A stretch of DNA of 64,000 bases from Francisella philomiragia subsp. philomiragia ATCC 25015 (GCF_000156715.1 NZ_DS999316.1:420619-484618), one strand, 5' to 3'. Shown: positions 28,236 through 38,021, numbered from the stretch's first letter. Notes: generated from the sequence alone by a model not told the origin. A program made the numbers and translations.

Positions 28236-28980
28236 TAAATAGTTTCCTTACTTTTTCTAAATCTTGAAGCGTATCAACACCTGCAGGAGTTGGTTTAGCT
28301 GATTGTTCAATAGCAATTTTATAACCATTATATAATACTCTTAATTGCTCAAGAGCTTCATATTTTTCGATTGGTGATATTGCAAGCTCCGCATAGTGCT
28401 TCAAAAAGCCAACTCTATAAGTATATATACCAATATGCCTAAAGAATTCAGATATACTAACTTGATGATTCTCTGAAAAACCTCTTTCAAAAGGGATTGA
28501 GGCTCTACTAAAATACAAAGCATAATTATTTTTATCAAAAACAACTTTGACATTATTTGGGTTGTATATATCTTCTGCTTCAGTAATTCTCTCACATAAT
28601 GTTGAGACAACTGCTTCTGGCTTTTCGATTAATAATTGTGCTGCTTGTTCGATGTTTTCAACAGGGATCAAAGGTTCATCACCCTGTACATTGACAACAA
28701 TATCTTCATCAGCAAAACCTAGCTTAGTAACAGCCTCAGCTATCCTATCTGTACCTGACTCATGATCATCTCTTGTCAATATTACTTTTGCACCAAAATT
28801 TTCTGCAACTTCTTTTATTTCTTGAGAGTCTGTAGCTATGATTATGCTCTTAAATTTTGATTTAGCTACCTGTTCATATACTCTTTGAATCATTGGCTTA
28901 CCTGCGATATCTGCAAGCATCTTACCAGGTAGGCGTGTTGATTTAAGCCTAGCAGGGATTACAACATGAATATTAACCAT
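28228..28980 (-). CDS. kdsB: 3-deoxy-manno-octulosonate cytidylyltransferase
   Basis: KdsB activates KDO as CMP-KDO for lipopolysaccharide core. The 250 residues match the family (248 in E. coli). Motifs are [18 protein letters not shown] near residue 7, ATDSQEI near residue 49, [10 protein letters not shown] near residue 97 and the C-terminal [14 protein letters not shown]. It overlaps the 62-residue gene upstream by 8 bases and the HIT gene downstream by 8 bases. The Trm112-like gene before kdsB is a familiar order (ycaR-kdsB in E. coli). Confidence 0.96.
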   Translation of the reverse strand: MVNIHVVIPARLKSTRLPGKMLADIAGKPMIQRVYEQVAKSKFKSIIIATDSQEIKEVAENFGAKVILTRDDHESGTDRIAEAVTKLGFADEDIVVNVQGDEPLIPVENIEQAAQLLIEKPEAVVSTLCERITEAEDIYNPNNVKVVFDKNNYALYFSRASIPFERGFSENHQVSISEFFRHIGIYTYRVGFLKHYAELAISPIEKYEALEQLRVLYNGYKIAIEQSAKPTPAGVDTLQDLEKVRKLFNV

Positions 28981-29161
28981 ATTTTTTCACCTCTTCTAGC
29001 GTTAGTTTTTTGGCTTCTTCAACTAACATTACTGGAATATTCTCACGAATTGGATAGGCTAATTTATCAGCCTTACAAATTAAGAGTTGATTTTCTTTGT
29101 CATAATGTAAGTTTGAGTTACAAACTGGACAAACTAATACATTTAAAACTGAATGATCCAC
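28973..29161 (-). CDS. Trm112-like (YcaR/UPF0434) small zinc-ribbon protein
   Basis: A 62-residue protein with [20 protein letters not shown] near residue 9, then [18 protein letters not shown], the pattern of the YcaR/UPF0434 family, related to the Trm112 activators of methyltransferases. The start is GTG at 29161, whose G is the last base of the preceding gene's TAG stop, so translation is coupled. It overlaps kdsB by 8 bases. Its biochemical role in bacteria is not settled. Confidence 0.88.
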   Translation of the reverse strand: MDHSVLNVLVCPVCNSNLHYDKENQLLICKADKLAYPIRENIPVMLVEEAKKLTLEEVKKYG

Positions 29162-29379
29162 TATTTCACCTCTATTATAAATTCATATTTATCTGCTACT
29201 TGTTCTGCTTTTACAAGTGTATAATCATTTACTTTACACCATGCTGGAATATCATGCATAGTCCCAGGATCTGTACAAACTACCTTTAGTTGTTCCCCTG
29301 ACTGCATAGCTTTCAAAGCATTTTGTGTTTTGATAACTGGCATTGGGCAAAGAAGTCTTTCTAAATTTAATTGTTGCAT
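29161..29379 (-). CDS. TusA-like sulfur-carrier protein
   Basis: A 72-residue TusA/SirA-family protein with the sulfur-accepting CPxP motif in RLLCPMPVIKTQ near residue 9, and DPGTMHDIPAWCKVN in the second half. TusA-type proteins pass persulfide sulfur to tRNA thiolases or other acceptors. I start it at the ATG at 29379, which overlaps the TAA of the upstream PP-loop gene by one base (TAATG-type coupling); a GTG at 29391 is a poorer alternative. Direct coupling to a PP-loop gene makes it a likely dedicated sulfur donor. Confidence 0.85.
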   Translation of the reverse strand: MQQLNLERLLCPMPVIKTQNALKAMQSGEQLKVVCTDPGTMHDIPAWCKVNDYTLVKAEQVADKYEFIIEVK

Positions 29380-30425
29380 TATATATACCACTCTTTTTTA
29401 ATCTCATCAGCAGGCATTGGCTTAACTACAACTTCTTTACTAGTATCATCAAGATAGTTAAATACCATTGTTACCATTTCAGCATTTTTACCCTGTGTAA
29501 ATCTACCTAAAATTTGTGCTGTAAAATCTTCATCAGCCTTGTCAAAGTCGCCATCAATAAGAATTAAAGGACCCTGATGGGATGAGCAGTATACATGAGT
29601 AAACTGATTTTTATAGCCATTTAAATAATTATTCTCACCTTCTTCACGACCAATTATAAGTTTATATTCAGGTTTATAACGAATATGTCTACCTACTTTA
29701 AGAAGCATAATATCATCAAATTCATACTCTTTTGAGTTACGCGCCTGCCATAAATCAACTAGTTTATCAGAGTATTGTTTATCAGTAAGAAAACAACATC
29801 CTCCAGCAGGAGATGCATAATCTTCTATACCCCACTCACGCGCCATTCTCATTTGATCTTTTCTACCTCTACCAGTTATTCCCATTAGCTTAGATCTATC
29901 AACCCAACCTTCTCTTTCAGGTTTTGTTTCTGGCAAATTTTTAGCGCTTAGCGGTCTAAGTAATAAATCATCTACACCCGATTGTTTTTGAACAACTGGC
30001 ATTGTACTTTTACGCTGTGACATTGGTCTTTGACCTATTACTTCACCTGTAATTATAAAATCGAAGCCATTTTCCTTTGCCCATTCTTTTGCTTTACGCA
30101 CCATAAAGATCTTACAATCTAAACATGGATTCATATTCGCACCATAGCCATATTTAGGGTTTAGTAATACGTCTTTGTACTCTTCAATCACATCAATAAT
30201 ATGTAACTTAATCCCTAACTGTTCAGCAACCCATAGTGAATTGTTACGTTTTTGTTTTTCCTTATCTTGCTTACGGATTGCATGAGTATGTCCCTCTACA
30301 CAAAAACCAGTAAAAAAATTTATACCTTCTACATGTATACCCTGCTCTAGCATCATCTTTGTTGCAAGCATCGAATCAAGACCACCAGAGATTAGTGATA
30401 CTGCTTTAACTTGTTTCTTTTCCAT
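29379..30425 (-). CDS. PP-loop ATPase, probable tRNA thiolase
   Basis: The 348-residue protein starts with a PP-loop nucleotide site LISGGLDSMLATKM (residues 11-24), as in MnmA, ThiI and TtcA. It has NPCLDCKIF (Cys101, Cys104) and SPAGGCCFL (Cys210, Cys211). A CxxC plus a cysteine about 100 residues later is the layout of [4Fe-4S] thiolases of the TtcA/TtuA group. The C-terminal third (from about residue 230) is not a known MnmA domain; I suspect an NFACT-R-like RNA-binding domain, which a Pfam search could test. It is not a standard MnmA. It leads a coupled cluster with the TusA-like carrier. Confidence 0.75.
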   Translation of the reverse strand: MEKKQVKAVSLISGGLDSMLATKMMLEQGIHVEGINFFTGFCVEGHTHAIRKQDKEKQKRNNSLWVAEQLGIKLHIIDVIEEYKDVLLNPKYGYGANMNPCLDCKIFMVRKAKEWAKENGFDFIITGEVIGQRPMSQRKSTMPVVQKQSGVDDLLLRPLSAKNLPETKPEREGWVDRSKLMGITGRGRKDQMRMAREWGIEDYASPAGGCCFLTDKQYSDKLVDLWQARNSKEYEFDDIMLLKVGRHIRYKPEYKLIIGREEGENNYLNGYKNQFTHVYCSSHQGPLILIDGDFDKADEDFTAQILGRFTQGKNAEMVTMVFNYLDDTSKEVVVKPMPADEIKKEWYI

Positions 30426-30520
30426 TATTATTTTTGTCTAATTAAATCAAATATTAAATATTTGTAATAATTCTAACATATCAACATTTTATAACTATAG
30501 TTTTGTAAGATTTGTATTTT

Positions 30521-31237
30521 TTATTTAGACTGTTTAGATTTCTGATTATAAGACTGGGCTGCATAATACCCAATAATTGATCCTAGCATTGACCCAGCAA
30601 TTAAATCACTAGCAAAGTGGAAGTATTGTAGCAATTGCGTAACCACAACTAAAAATGCCAATAATGCCCAAATCCATCTATACTTTGGAAATAAAATCCA
30701 CATACTTGCACTAAATGAAAATATAAATGTAGCATGACCAGATGGAAAAGAGTTGTTAATATTATCGAATGAAAACCAATTGAATCCATATAAATCATTT
30801 CTAATCAAAGAAGGATTATTCTTAAAAGTTTCCGTCCAATATCTACCAAAAACACCCTTCAGAATATCTTTGATAAATTGCCCAATTATAATTGCATTAG
30901 CTACTAGCAAGAATTTTGTATCAATATCTACTACTTTTTTAAGTATAAGCTTAATGAAATAGTATACATAAAATACAAATACCAAAACTTTTATAAATGA
31001 AATAATATCATCTGAGAAAAACTTCATAATCGTGTATTGTCGAGAATTATGCTCATATAGAAACCAAACAATTTGTCTATCGACAAAGTAGTAACAAAAG
31101 AGTATTGAAAATATTCCTAAAATAATTAGTAGCAAACCTTTTTTATTCATTTTTTTAATTTGATAGTTTTTAAAATGCGAATATTCTACGCCATTATGTT
31201 GCTGATGTTTAGTATTTTTTAATGAAAACATTCCCAA
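30521..31237 (-). CDS. PAP2-family membrane phosphatase
   Basis: A 238-residue inner-membrane protein with about six helices and the PAP2 phosphatase motifs: KDILKGVFGR near residue 120, NSFPSGHATFIFS near residue 160 and QYFHFASDLIAG near residue 208. The final motif keeps the nucleophile-assisting His and Asp. Such enzymes remove phosphate from lipids (undecaprenyl pyrophosphate, phosphatidylglycerophosphate or lipid A). It does not match what I recall of Francisella LpxE or LpxF, so the substrate is open. The start overlaps the end of uvrC by 19 bases; an ATG at 31150 would fit the first helix equally well. Confidence 0.8.
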   Translation of the reverse strand: MGMFSLKNTKHQQHNGVEYSHFKNYQIKKMNKKGLLLIILGIFSILFCYYFVDRQIVWFLYEHNSRQYTIMKFFSDDIISFIKVLVFVFYVYYFIKLILKKVVDIDTKFLLVANAIIIGQFIKDILKGVFGRYWTETFKNNPSLIRNDLYGFNWFSFDNINNSFPSGHATFIFSFSASMWILFPKYRWIWALLAFLVVVTQLLQYFHFASDLIAGSMLGSIIGYYAAQSYNQKSKQSK

Positions 31238-33057
31238 ATCTCTTGCGCTAGTTTTTTACTAATCCCTTTGACTTTTGTGATTTCATCAACAGATGCTCTA
31301 GATAGTTCTTGCCAGCCTCCAAAATACATTATCAAAGCTTTACGGCGTTTTGGTCCAACTCCTTCTATTTCTTCAATAATTGATGATTGTCTATTTGCAC
31401 TTACTTTTTTACGCTGACCCTTAATTGCATGATCATGAGCAGAGTCCCTAACTTGTCGTAATAATAAAAACCCTGGATTGTGTTCATCTAATGTATATTC
31501 GGTATCATCAAAACCTTTGTAGATTTTTTCTTTACCACTAATACGCTCAACACCTTTACCCAAACTTACAAGTTGAACTTTATCTTGAATTCCAAACTCT
31601 CTAAAAACTGCTTCTGCTTGATGAATCTGCCCTTTACCACCATCTATTATCATAACATCAGGAAGATTATCAGCTTCTAATCCTGAACTAACTCGACGCG
31701 ATACTGCTTGATGAATTGCTGCATAGTCATCACCAGCCTTGATATCTTTGATATTGTATCTGCGATGAGATTTGCGATCTTCGCCCTCATCTGTATATAC
31801 AACACATGATGCTATAGTTGCCTCACCTTGGAAGTGTGAAATATCAAAACACTCAATACGCTTAATATCTTTTTCTAACTCAAGAAATTCTTTGAGTGCT
31901 TCTAAGCGTTTTTGATACTGAGATTTTGAACTTGTGTAGATATTTAGCTTTTGTCGTGCATTTACCTCAGCTAATTTCAACCACTTGAGATTGTCAGCAG
32001 CTGGTGCAACTATCCAATTTATGGCTTGACCAATTTTTTGGGAGATACTATTCATAAGATCAGTAATATCAGCAAACTCAACTTTTGATAGGATTATATT
32101 TTTAGGCCAAATATTGCGAATTTCATCACCTAAATAAAAATGAGATAAAAAAGCATGCATGATTGAGGTTTTATCCTGCCCTTTGGCATCTATACTCCAA
32201 TGTCTATCTGCGACAACATCACCATTTTGAATTTGTAATAAGGCTATACTTGCATAGCTATCTTGCATATAGATACCGATTACATCAAATGTTTTATCTT
32301 CTTGAATATCGACTATTTGCTGCTGCTGTAGTTTGCGTAATATCACTAACTGGTCGCGATATACTTGAGCCTTTTCATACTCCATATCTTCAGAAGCCTG
32401 ATACATTTTAGCTGAAATTTCTTCTAAAACACTACTAAACTTCCCAGCTAAAAACTTCTTCAAAATAGCTAACTGTTCATCATATTGCTCTTGAGAAACC
32501 AAGCCTACACATGGTGCTAGACAGCATTTAATTTGATATTGCAAACATGGCCTAACCCTAGACTTATAGTATGAGTTTTCACATTGACGAATTGGAAAAA
32601 TTTTTTGGATAATATTTAGAGTATTCTTAACTGATGATATAGATACATAAGGTCCAAAACATTGACCTTTTTTATATGCTGATTTACCACGATAAAAAGA
32701 TACTCTAGGAAATTTATCGCGAGAAATTACTAGATATGGATAACTTTTATCATCTTTAAATAAAATATTATATTTAGGGCGATGTTGCTTAATGAGATTA
32801 TTTTCTAACAAATATGCTTCATAGTCACTAGGAGTAATAGTTATCTCAATTCGAGCCACCTGCTCTACCATCATTAGAGTTTTACTATCTTTCGCACCTT
32901 TAGAAAAATAACTATTCACCCGATTCTTAAGATTCTTTGCTTTACCAACATAGATTATCTCTCCGTGCTTATCAAGCATACGATAAACACCAGAATGTGT
33001 GGTTAAGTTTGCTAAGAAACTTTTTAAATCAAAATCTTTAGGATTATCAGCAATCAT
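31219..33057 (-). CDS. uvrC: Excinuclease ABC subunit C
   Basis: UvrC makes both incisions in nucleotide-excision repair. The 612 residues match E. coli UvrC (610). In order: GIY-YIG nuclease with GVYRMLDKHGEIIYVGKAKN near residue 24, a UvrB-binding UVR motif around residue 210 (MEYEKAQVYRDQL), the RNase H-like nuclease with ECFDISHFQGE near residue 400 and DGGKGQIHQA near residue 476, and tandem helix-hairpin-helix motifs at the end (EGVGPKRRKALI, VKGISKKLAQEI). It overlaps the PAP2 gene. Confidence 0.96.
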   Translation of the reverse strand: MIADNPKDFDLKSFLANLTTHSGVYRMLDKHGEIIYVGKAKNLKNRVNSYFSKGAKDSKTLMMVEQVARIEITITPSDYEAYLLENNLIKQHRPKYNILFKDDKSYPYLVISRDKFPRVSFYRGKSAYKKGQCFGPYVSISSVKNTLNIIQKIFPIRQCENSYYKSRVRPCLQYQIKCCLAPCVGLVSQEQYDEQLAILKKFLAGKFSSVLEEISAKMYQASEDMEYEKAQVYRDQLVILRKLQQQQIVDIQEDKTFDVIGIYMQDSYASIALLQIQNGDVVADRHWSIDAKGQDKTSIMHAFLSHFYLGDEIRNIWPKNIILSKVEFADITDLMNSISQKIGQAINWIVAPAADNLKWLKLAEVNARQKLNIYTSSKSQYQKRLEALKEFLELEKDIKRIECFDISHFQGEATIASCVVYTDEGEDRKSHRRYNIKDIKAGDDYAAIHQAVSRRVSSGLEADNLPDVMIIDGGKGQIHQAEAVFREFGIQDKVQLVSLGKGVERISGKEKIYKGFDDTEYTLDEHNPGFLLLRQVRDSAHDHAIKGQRKKVSANRQSSIIEEIEGVGPKRRKALIMYFGGWQELSRASVDEITKVKGISKKLAQEIWECFH

Positions 33058-33165
33058 CTAATTTTATTAAACAATAAGTTTATGAAAAATGTTAACATAT
33101 ATAAATTTTTATACTAACTAAATAGATAAGTTTAAATTTCTATAAGTATTTTAACTAAAAAAACG

Positions 33166-34260
33166 ATGATAATTAATACAAATAAACAATTAAATAACGT
33201 GATTGAAATTCTTAAAAGTACTTCACAAATAGCTGTAGATACAGAATTTTACTGGATGCGTACATATTACCCAGAGCTTTGTCTTGTACAAATAGCTACT
33301 GAAAATGAAATTTTTTTGATAGATACTCTTGAAGATCTTGATTTTAGTAAACTCAAAGATATTTTTGAGGATACGAATATCCAAAAAATAATCCATTCTG
33401 CAACAAATGATATCCCAATTATAAAAAGATTTTTTGATTGTGAAGTTAATAATATTTTTGATACTCAGCTTGCAGCTTCATTTTTAGGTACTCAATCGCA
33501 AATATCTCTCAAGGCTCTACTCAAAGATATACTTGATATTGAAATGGAGAAAGAATCACAGTTTTCAGACTGGCGTAAAAGGCCACTTTCTCAAAAGCAG
33601 TTTGACTATGCTCTAAAAGATGTTGAGCATCTTATAGAAATCAAATATCATCTTGAATCAAAACTTAATCAAACTGATTACAAGCAATACTTCTATGAAG
33701 AACTATTAGATATACAAAAAACAGAATTTAACACTGTTGAGAATATTCACAATAAAATTGGTAATATCCAAAAATTTAGTGAAAAAACACAAAAAAACGC
33801 TATATTAGTAGCTCAATGGCGTGAATCTATGGCTCAACAAAAAAATATTCCTGTTAGATTTATTTTTGATAATAAAATTCTTTATGCTATAGCTCATAAA
33901 AATCCTAAGTCTTTAAACTCATTTGATACTGAAGAACTAAAAAAACTTAAGCCTTGGATCAAAAAAAGTATAATAACAGTTATTAACTCTAACCAGAATC
34001 TAGAGCATATAAACTTAGAACAAAAATCTGGAGCTAAAATCTCCACCGAGATAAATGACAAAATAACTACTTTTTTTGATAATGAAACAAGAAACTTCAA
34101 ATTCGATGCTTCATTAATAGCATCAAGAAAAGATATCCGTTCAGTAGCATATAATCTTAGTATCGACCCTAACTACTCGAGTAATAAGCTATTGGTTGGT
34201 TGGAGATATGAAATAGTTGGTAAAAAATTAAAAGAGTATATACTTGATACCATAAAATAA
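33166..34260 (+). CDS. rnd: Ribonuclease D
   Basis: A 3'-5' exoribonuclease acting on tRNA precursors. The 364 residues match E. coli Rnd (375). The DEDDy exonuclease site is visible: AVDTEFYWMRTYYPELCLVQ near residue 19, HSATNDIPIIKRFF near residue 83 and FDYALKDVEHLIE near residue 146. An HRDC domain follows from about residue 205. It is the first gene of a possible pair with the MFS gene 26 bases downstream. Confidence 0.93.
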   Translation: MIINTNKQLNNVIEILKSTSQIAVDTEFYWMRTYYPELCLVQIATENEIFLIDTLEDLDFSKLKDIFEDTNIQKIIHSATNDIPIIKRFFDCEVNNIFDTQLAASFLGTQSQISLKALLKDILDIEMEKESQFSDWRKRPLSQKQFDYALKDVEHLIEIKYHLESKLNQTDYKQYFYEELLDIQKTEFNTVENIHNKIGNIQKFSEKTQKNAILVAQWRESMAQQKNIPVRFIFDNKILYAIAHKNPKSLNSFDTEELKKLKPWIKKSIITVINSNQNLEHINLEQKSGAKISTEINDKITTFFDNETRNFKFDASLIASRKDIRSVAYNLSIDPNYSSNKLLVGWRYEIVGKKLKEYILDTIK

Positions 34261-34286
34261 TATATGACATTTTCTTCTATCTACTT

Positions 34287-35492
34287 ATGAAAAATATAAC
34301 TCGAGATTCTAAATTATTCCCTATAGTATTGGCATTGTTTGCTGCCCTTCCGCCACTAGCTGTCAACACTTACGCTCCTGCTATTCCACTGATAGCTAAT
34401 GACTTTGGTGTTAGTAATAGTACTGTTCTTACAACATTTGCAACATATTTTATTGGCTTTTCATTTGGTATGCTTTTTTGGGGAGCTATCTCTGATAAAT
34501 ATGGACGCAAAAAAGTTATTATCATCGGTAGCGTAATCTATATCATAAGTACTGTCCTATGTTCGTATAGTTATAACTTTAAAATGCTTGAAATAATGCG
34601 TTTAATACAAGGGTTATCCGACTCAGTAGGTGCTGTAATAGCCTTCTCAATAGCTCGTGACTGTTACAAAGGTGCTAAACTTACAAACCTTGTAGCATCA
34701 ATAATAATAATATTGCTAATAGCTCCAATAGTAGCTCCAATAATTGGTACTATTCTTACAAATTTAACTCATACTTGGCAAAGTACATTTCACTTTTTAA
34801 CTATATATGGTGTAGTTATGCTTCTATGTGCTTTTCTAATCGAAGAAACTCTAGAGTCTAAAGATAGAAAATCTAGCCTAATAAAATTAATCCCAAGCTA
34901 CTTCCAACATTTAACTAATCCTCGCTTTATGCTTGCTACAATCGCTAGTGGAACTATTTTTGCAACTCTTTTTATCTTTATATCATCATCAGCTTTAATA
35001 TATTTAGGTGATTATGCTACCGGATCTTTATGGTACTGTATCTACTATGGAGTTTGCTGCTTAGGCTCTATACTTGCAAATGTTATTATCAAAAAGAACT
35101 CACACCATGTTCAACAATTAAAATTTTTATACTATAGTGTCATATTAATAGCGTTAAGCTGTATTATTTTGATTCTATTTAATGCTCTAAAACTAGACAA
35201 TGCTTTTATCTATACTGTTATAATGTTTGTTTTGTGTGCTAGCGTTGCTTTTAGTTCAACTCTTATTTATTCATTTGCAATAGATCAAATTGATCATAGT
35301 TTTGGTACAGCTAATTCAATTGTAAACTTTATCAAAAATATGATTGCAGCAAGCGGAAGTTATTTTATAAGTTTCTATCATGGTAGAGACTTGGTAGTAG
35401 CATCACCAATTGCTCAGTTCATCTTTGCATTAGCAACAGTTATACTACTTTTTGGAATTTATAAACTAAATAAAAAAGCTGATAGAAGCTAA
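34287..35492 (+). CDS. MFS drug/metabolite exporter, Bcr/CflA type
   Basis: A 401-residue transporter with twelve predicted helices. The N-terminal NTYAPAIPLIANDFGVS and the motif A loop WGAISDKYGRKKVIIIG near residue 70, then RLIQGLSDSVGAVIAFSIARD near residue 107, are typical of the Bcr/CflA drug-efflux group. The substrate is unknown. It lies 26 bases after rnd, and its stop overlaps the convergent DUF2237 gene by 4 bases. Confidence 0.85.
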   Translation: MKNITRDSKLFPIVLALFAALPPLAVNTYAPAIPLIANDFGVSNSTVLTTFATYFIGFSFGMLFWGAISDKYGRKKVIIIGSVIYIISTVLCSYSYNFKMLEIMRLIQGLSDSVGAVIAFSIARDCYKGAKLTNLVASIIIILLIAPIVAPIIGTILTNLTHTWQSTFHFLTIYGVVMLLCAFLIEETLESKDRKSSLIKLIPSYFQHLTNPRFMLATIASGTIFATLFIFISSSALIYLGDYATGSLWYCIYYGVCCLGSILANVIIKKNSHHVQQLKFLYYSVILIALSCIILILFNALKLDNAFIYTVIMFVLCASVAFSSTLIYSFAIDQIDHSFGTANSIVNFIKNMIAASGSYFISFYHGRDLVVASPIAQFIFALATVILLFGIYKLNKKADRS

Positions 35493-35863
35493 ACCTCTAC
35501 AGAGTGAGCCTTTTCTAACAGATATTCTTTCTTAACTACTTGTAGAGTTTTCTCATTAGTTGACTCAAGCACTACTTCTGGAGCTACTCCATTTTGATAT
35601 GCCTCTAACCATCTCAACGCACACAAACACCATTTATCTCCAGCTTTAAGCCCTGGAAAATCAAATAAAAGATTAGGTGTAGACAAGTCATTGCCTCTTG
35701 ATGCTGTATACTCTAGAAACTCTTTGGTCATAATGGCACATACAACATGTAAGCCATGATCATGATTATCAGTGCGACAAAATCCATCTCTATAAAACCC
35801 AGTCTTAGGCTCTAAACAACACAGCTTCAACATACCACCTAAAACATTTTTTTGTTCTGACAT
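35489..35863 (-). CDS. DUF2237 family protein
   Basis: A 124-residue cytoplasmic protein that matches the DUF2237 pattern: NVLGGMLKLCC at the start, EPKTGFYRDGFCRTDNHDHG near residue 19, HVVCAIMTKEFLEYTASRGNDLSTP and a GDKWCLCALRWLEA near residue 76. Function is unknown for the family. The conserved cysteines suggest a metal or redox role but I see no direct proof. It lies 70 bases downstream of glyS on the same strand. Confidence 0.85.
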   Translation of the reverse strand: MSEQKNVLGGMLKLCCLEPKTGFYRDGFCRTDNHDHGLHVVCAIMTKEFLEYTASRGNDLSTPNLLFDFPGLKAGDKWCLCALRWLEAYQNGVAPEVVLESTNEKTLQVVKKEYLLEKAHSVEV

Positions 35864-35933
35864 ATTTTTTTAAAAAAAGATTGCTTTATTAAATATAATA
35901 AATCAGAAAAATAATGAAATAAATATTTTAAGA

Positions 35934-38021
35934 TTAAAGTTTTGAAATATCAGCTACACCAACAAACATTTTATGAATAGTTGCAAGTAATGCAATTCGA
36001 TTATCTCTGACACTGGCATCATCATCCATAACCATAACATTTTCAAAAAACTCTGCGATAACCTTATCTAAACAAGTCAAAAGCTCTAAAGCATAATTAT
36101 ATTCTCTATTACCTAGATACTTATCAAGATCAGCACTTATTTCTTCTATGCTATAAGCAAGAGCTAGCTCATACTCATTGCCTGCTGTTTTAGCTATCTC
36201 AATATTATAAGAGTACTTTTTATCTTCAGATGCGTTCTTAATAAGAATATTAGCAACACGCTTATTTGATGCTATAAGGCTCTGAGCTTTATCTGTAGAT
36301 ATAAAACTAGTTACAGCTATTATTCTAGCTGCAAAATCCTTGATTGAATCATATTTAGTATTAATTACTGATTCAAAGATATTTACAGCAACACCTTCAT
36401 CTTTATATAGATTTTTTAGTCTATCTAGACAGAATGATACTACTTCTGCTTTTATATCAGAACTAAACTCTAAGTTATTCACTTCTTTATAGCTATCTAA
36501 TGCAATTTCGATAACCTTTTCTAAAGCTATATCAATATTTGTATCTCTTAGAATACGCAGAATACCAATTGCTGATCTTCTTAGAGCAAATGGATCTTTA
36601 TTTCCTGTTGGTTTTTGACCAATTCCAAATATCCCAACTAAAGTATCTAACTTTTCTGCTAGTGCAACACAAGCTGCGACATCAGTCCTTGGTAATTCTG
36701 CACCAGAATATTTTGGCCAGTACTGCTGTTCTATAGCATCAGCAACGATATCTGTTTCACCATGTGCTTTTGCATAATACTTACCTATTATCCCTTGTAA
36801 ATCAGTAAACTCAAATACCATATCAGATATCAAATCAGCCTTAGCTAATAAACCAGCTCTGTAAGCTTGTTGGCTATCTACATTATTCAAATCTGCTAAT
36901 TTCTGTGCTGTATTAGCAATTCTTTGAGCTTTTTGATACATATTTCCAAGTTTATTTTGGAATGTAACATTCTCTAATCTAGGTAATAATTGTTCTAAAG
37001 ATTTCTTTAGATCTGTATCATAGAAAAATGCCGCATCAGCTAATCTTGCGTTCATAACTTTTTGATTACCAGATGTTACAAGCTCAGGCTTCTTACTCTC
37101 AATATTTGAGATTGTAATAAAGTTTGCAACAAGATTATTATCACAATCTAATAATGCAAAACACTTTTGATGCTCCTCCATTGAGGATATTAACGCTTCT
37201 TGTGGAACTCTCAAGAAATCATTATTAAAACTACATAGCATAGCATTTGGATACTCTACAATAGCGCAAACCTCTTCTACAAGATCATCATCTAAAACGA
37301 CCTTATAGTTATTTTCTTTAGCTATCTTTTTAGCCTGTTCAATTAACATCTGCTTGCGTTGCTCCCAATCGATAAGAACTTTGGCTTCAGCTAATAATCT
37401 CTCATATTCAGCAATCTCATTGATAGATATTGCATCAGGATGATGAAATCTATGTCCATAAGTAATATTAGAAGCTTTATGTCCTAAAATTTCAATATCA
37501 ACAATCTCATTTCCATACAACGCTAGTACCCAATGCACAGGTCTCACAAATTCAACAACAGAATCACCCCAACGCATCATTTTTGGAATTGGGAGCTGCT
37601 TAAGTGCTTTTGTAATAATTTCTTGCAACAAGGAAACAGTTAGTTGACCAGATTGTATAGTTTTATAAAAAAGTTTGTCACCTTTTGGAGTTTCGATTCT
37701 ATCTAATTGATCAAGCTCTACTCCACAAGAACTTGCGAAACCTAAAGCTACTTTTGTTGGTTCACCATCTTTATAAGCAATACTAACTAGCGGACCCTGC
37801 TTTTCAACAACTATGTCTTCTTGAGACTCAGCTAAGTCTTTGATTATAAAAGATAATCTTCGAGGTGAAGCAAACCACTTGGTACCGCCAAAACCAACTT
37901 TTGCGTCTTTCAATTGAGTTTCTACACTATTTAACAAAGACTCTGCTAAGCCACGTAATGCTTTTGGAGGTAGTTCTTCTGTCCCTAATTCAAATAAAAA
38001 ATCTTTTGTAACTTTGCTCAT
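35934..38021 (-). CDS. glyS: Glycine-tRNA ligase, beta subunit
   Basis: The beta subunit binds tRNA-Gly in the bacterial alpha2-beta2 enzyme. The 695 residues match E. coli GlyS (689). The N-terminus FLFELGTEELPPKALRGLA is the family signature, followed by KMMRWGDSVVEFVRPVHW near residue 150, and the HD-like region around residue 420 (DPFALRRSAIGILRIL). The C-terminal anticodon-binding part includes MVMDDDASVRDNRIALL. The alpha subunit gene glyQ, usually next to it, is not in the window. Confidence 0.96.
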   Translation of the reverse strand: MSKVTKDFLFELGTEELPPKALRGLAESLLNSVETQLKDAKVGFGGTKWFASPRRLSFIIKDLAESQEDIVVEKQGPLVSIAYKDGEPTKVALGFASSCGVELDQLDRIETPKGDKLFYKTIQSGQLTVSLLQEIITKALKQLPIPKMMRWGDSVVEFVRPVHWVLALYGNEIVDIEILGHKASNITYGHRFHHPDAISINEIAEYERLLAEAKVLIDWEQRKQMLIEQAKKIAKENNYKVVLDDDLVEEVCAIVEYPNAMLCSFNNDFLRVPQEALISSMEEHQKCFALLDCDNNLVANFITISNIESKKPELVTSGNQKVMNARLADAAFFYDTDLKKSLEQLLPRLENVTFQNKLGNMYQKAQRIANTAQKLADLNNVDSQQAYRAGLLAKADLISDMVFEFTDLQGIIGKYYAKAHGETDIVADAIEQQYWPKYSGAELPRTDVAACVALAEKLDTLVGIFGIGQKPTGNKDPFALRRSAIGILRILRDTNIDIALEKVIEIALDSYKEVNNLEFSSDIKAEVVSFCLDRLKNLYKDEGVAVNIFESVINTKYDSIKDFAARIIAVTSFISTDKAQSLIASNKRVANILIKNASEDKKYSYNIEIAKTAGNEYELALAYSIEEISADLDKYLGNREYNYALELLTCLDKVIAEFFENVMVMDDDASVRDNRIALLATIHKMFVGVADISKL

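Noticed and set aside
30521..31237. PAP2 phosphatase as lipid A phosphatase LpxE or LpxF
   Set aside because: The N-terminus and motif contexts differ from what I remember of both Francisella enzymes, so I kept the general family call.
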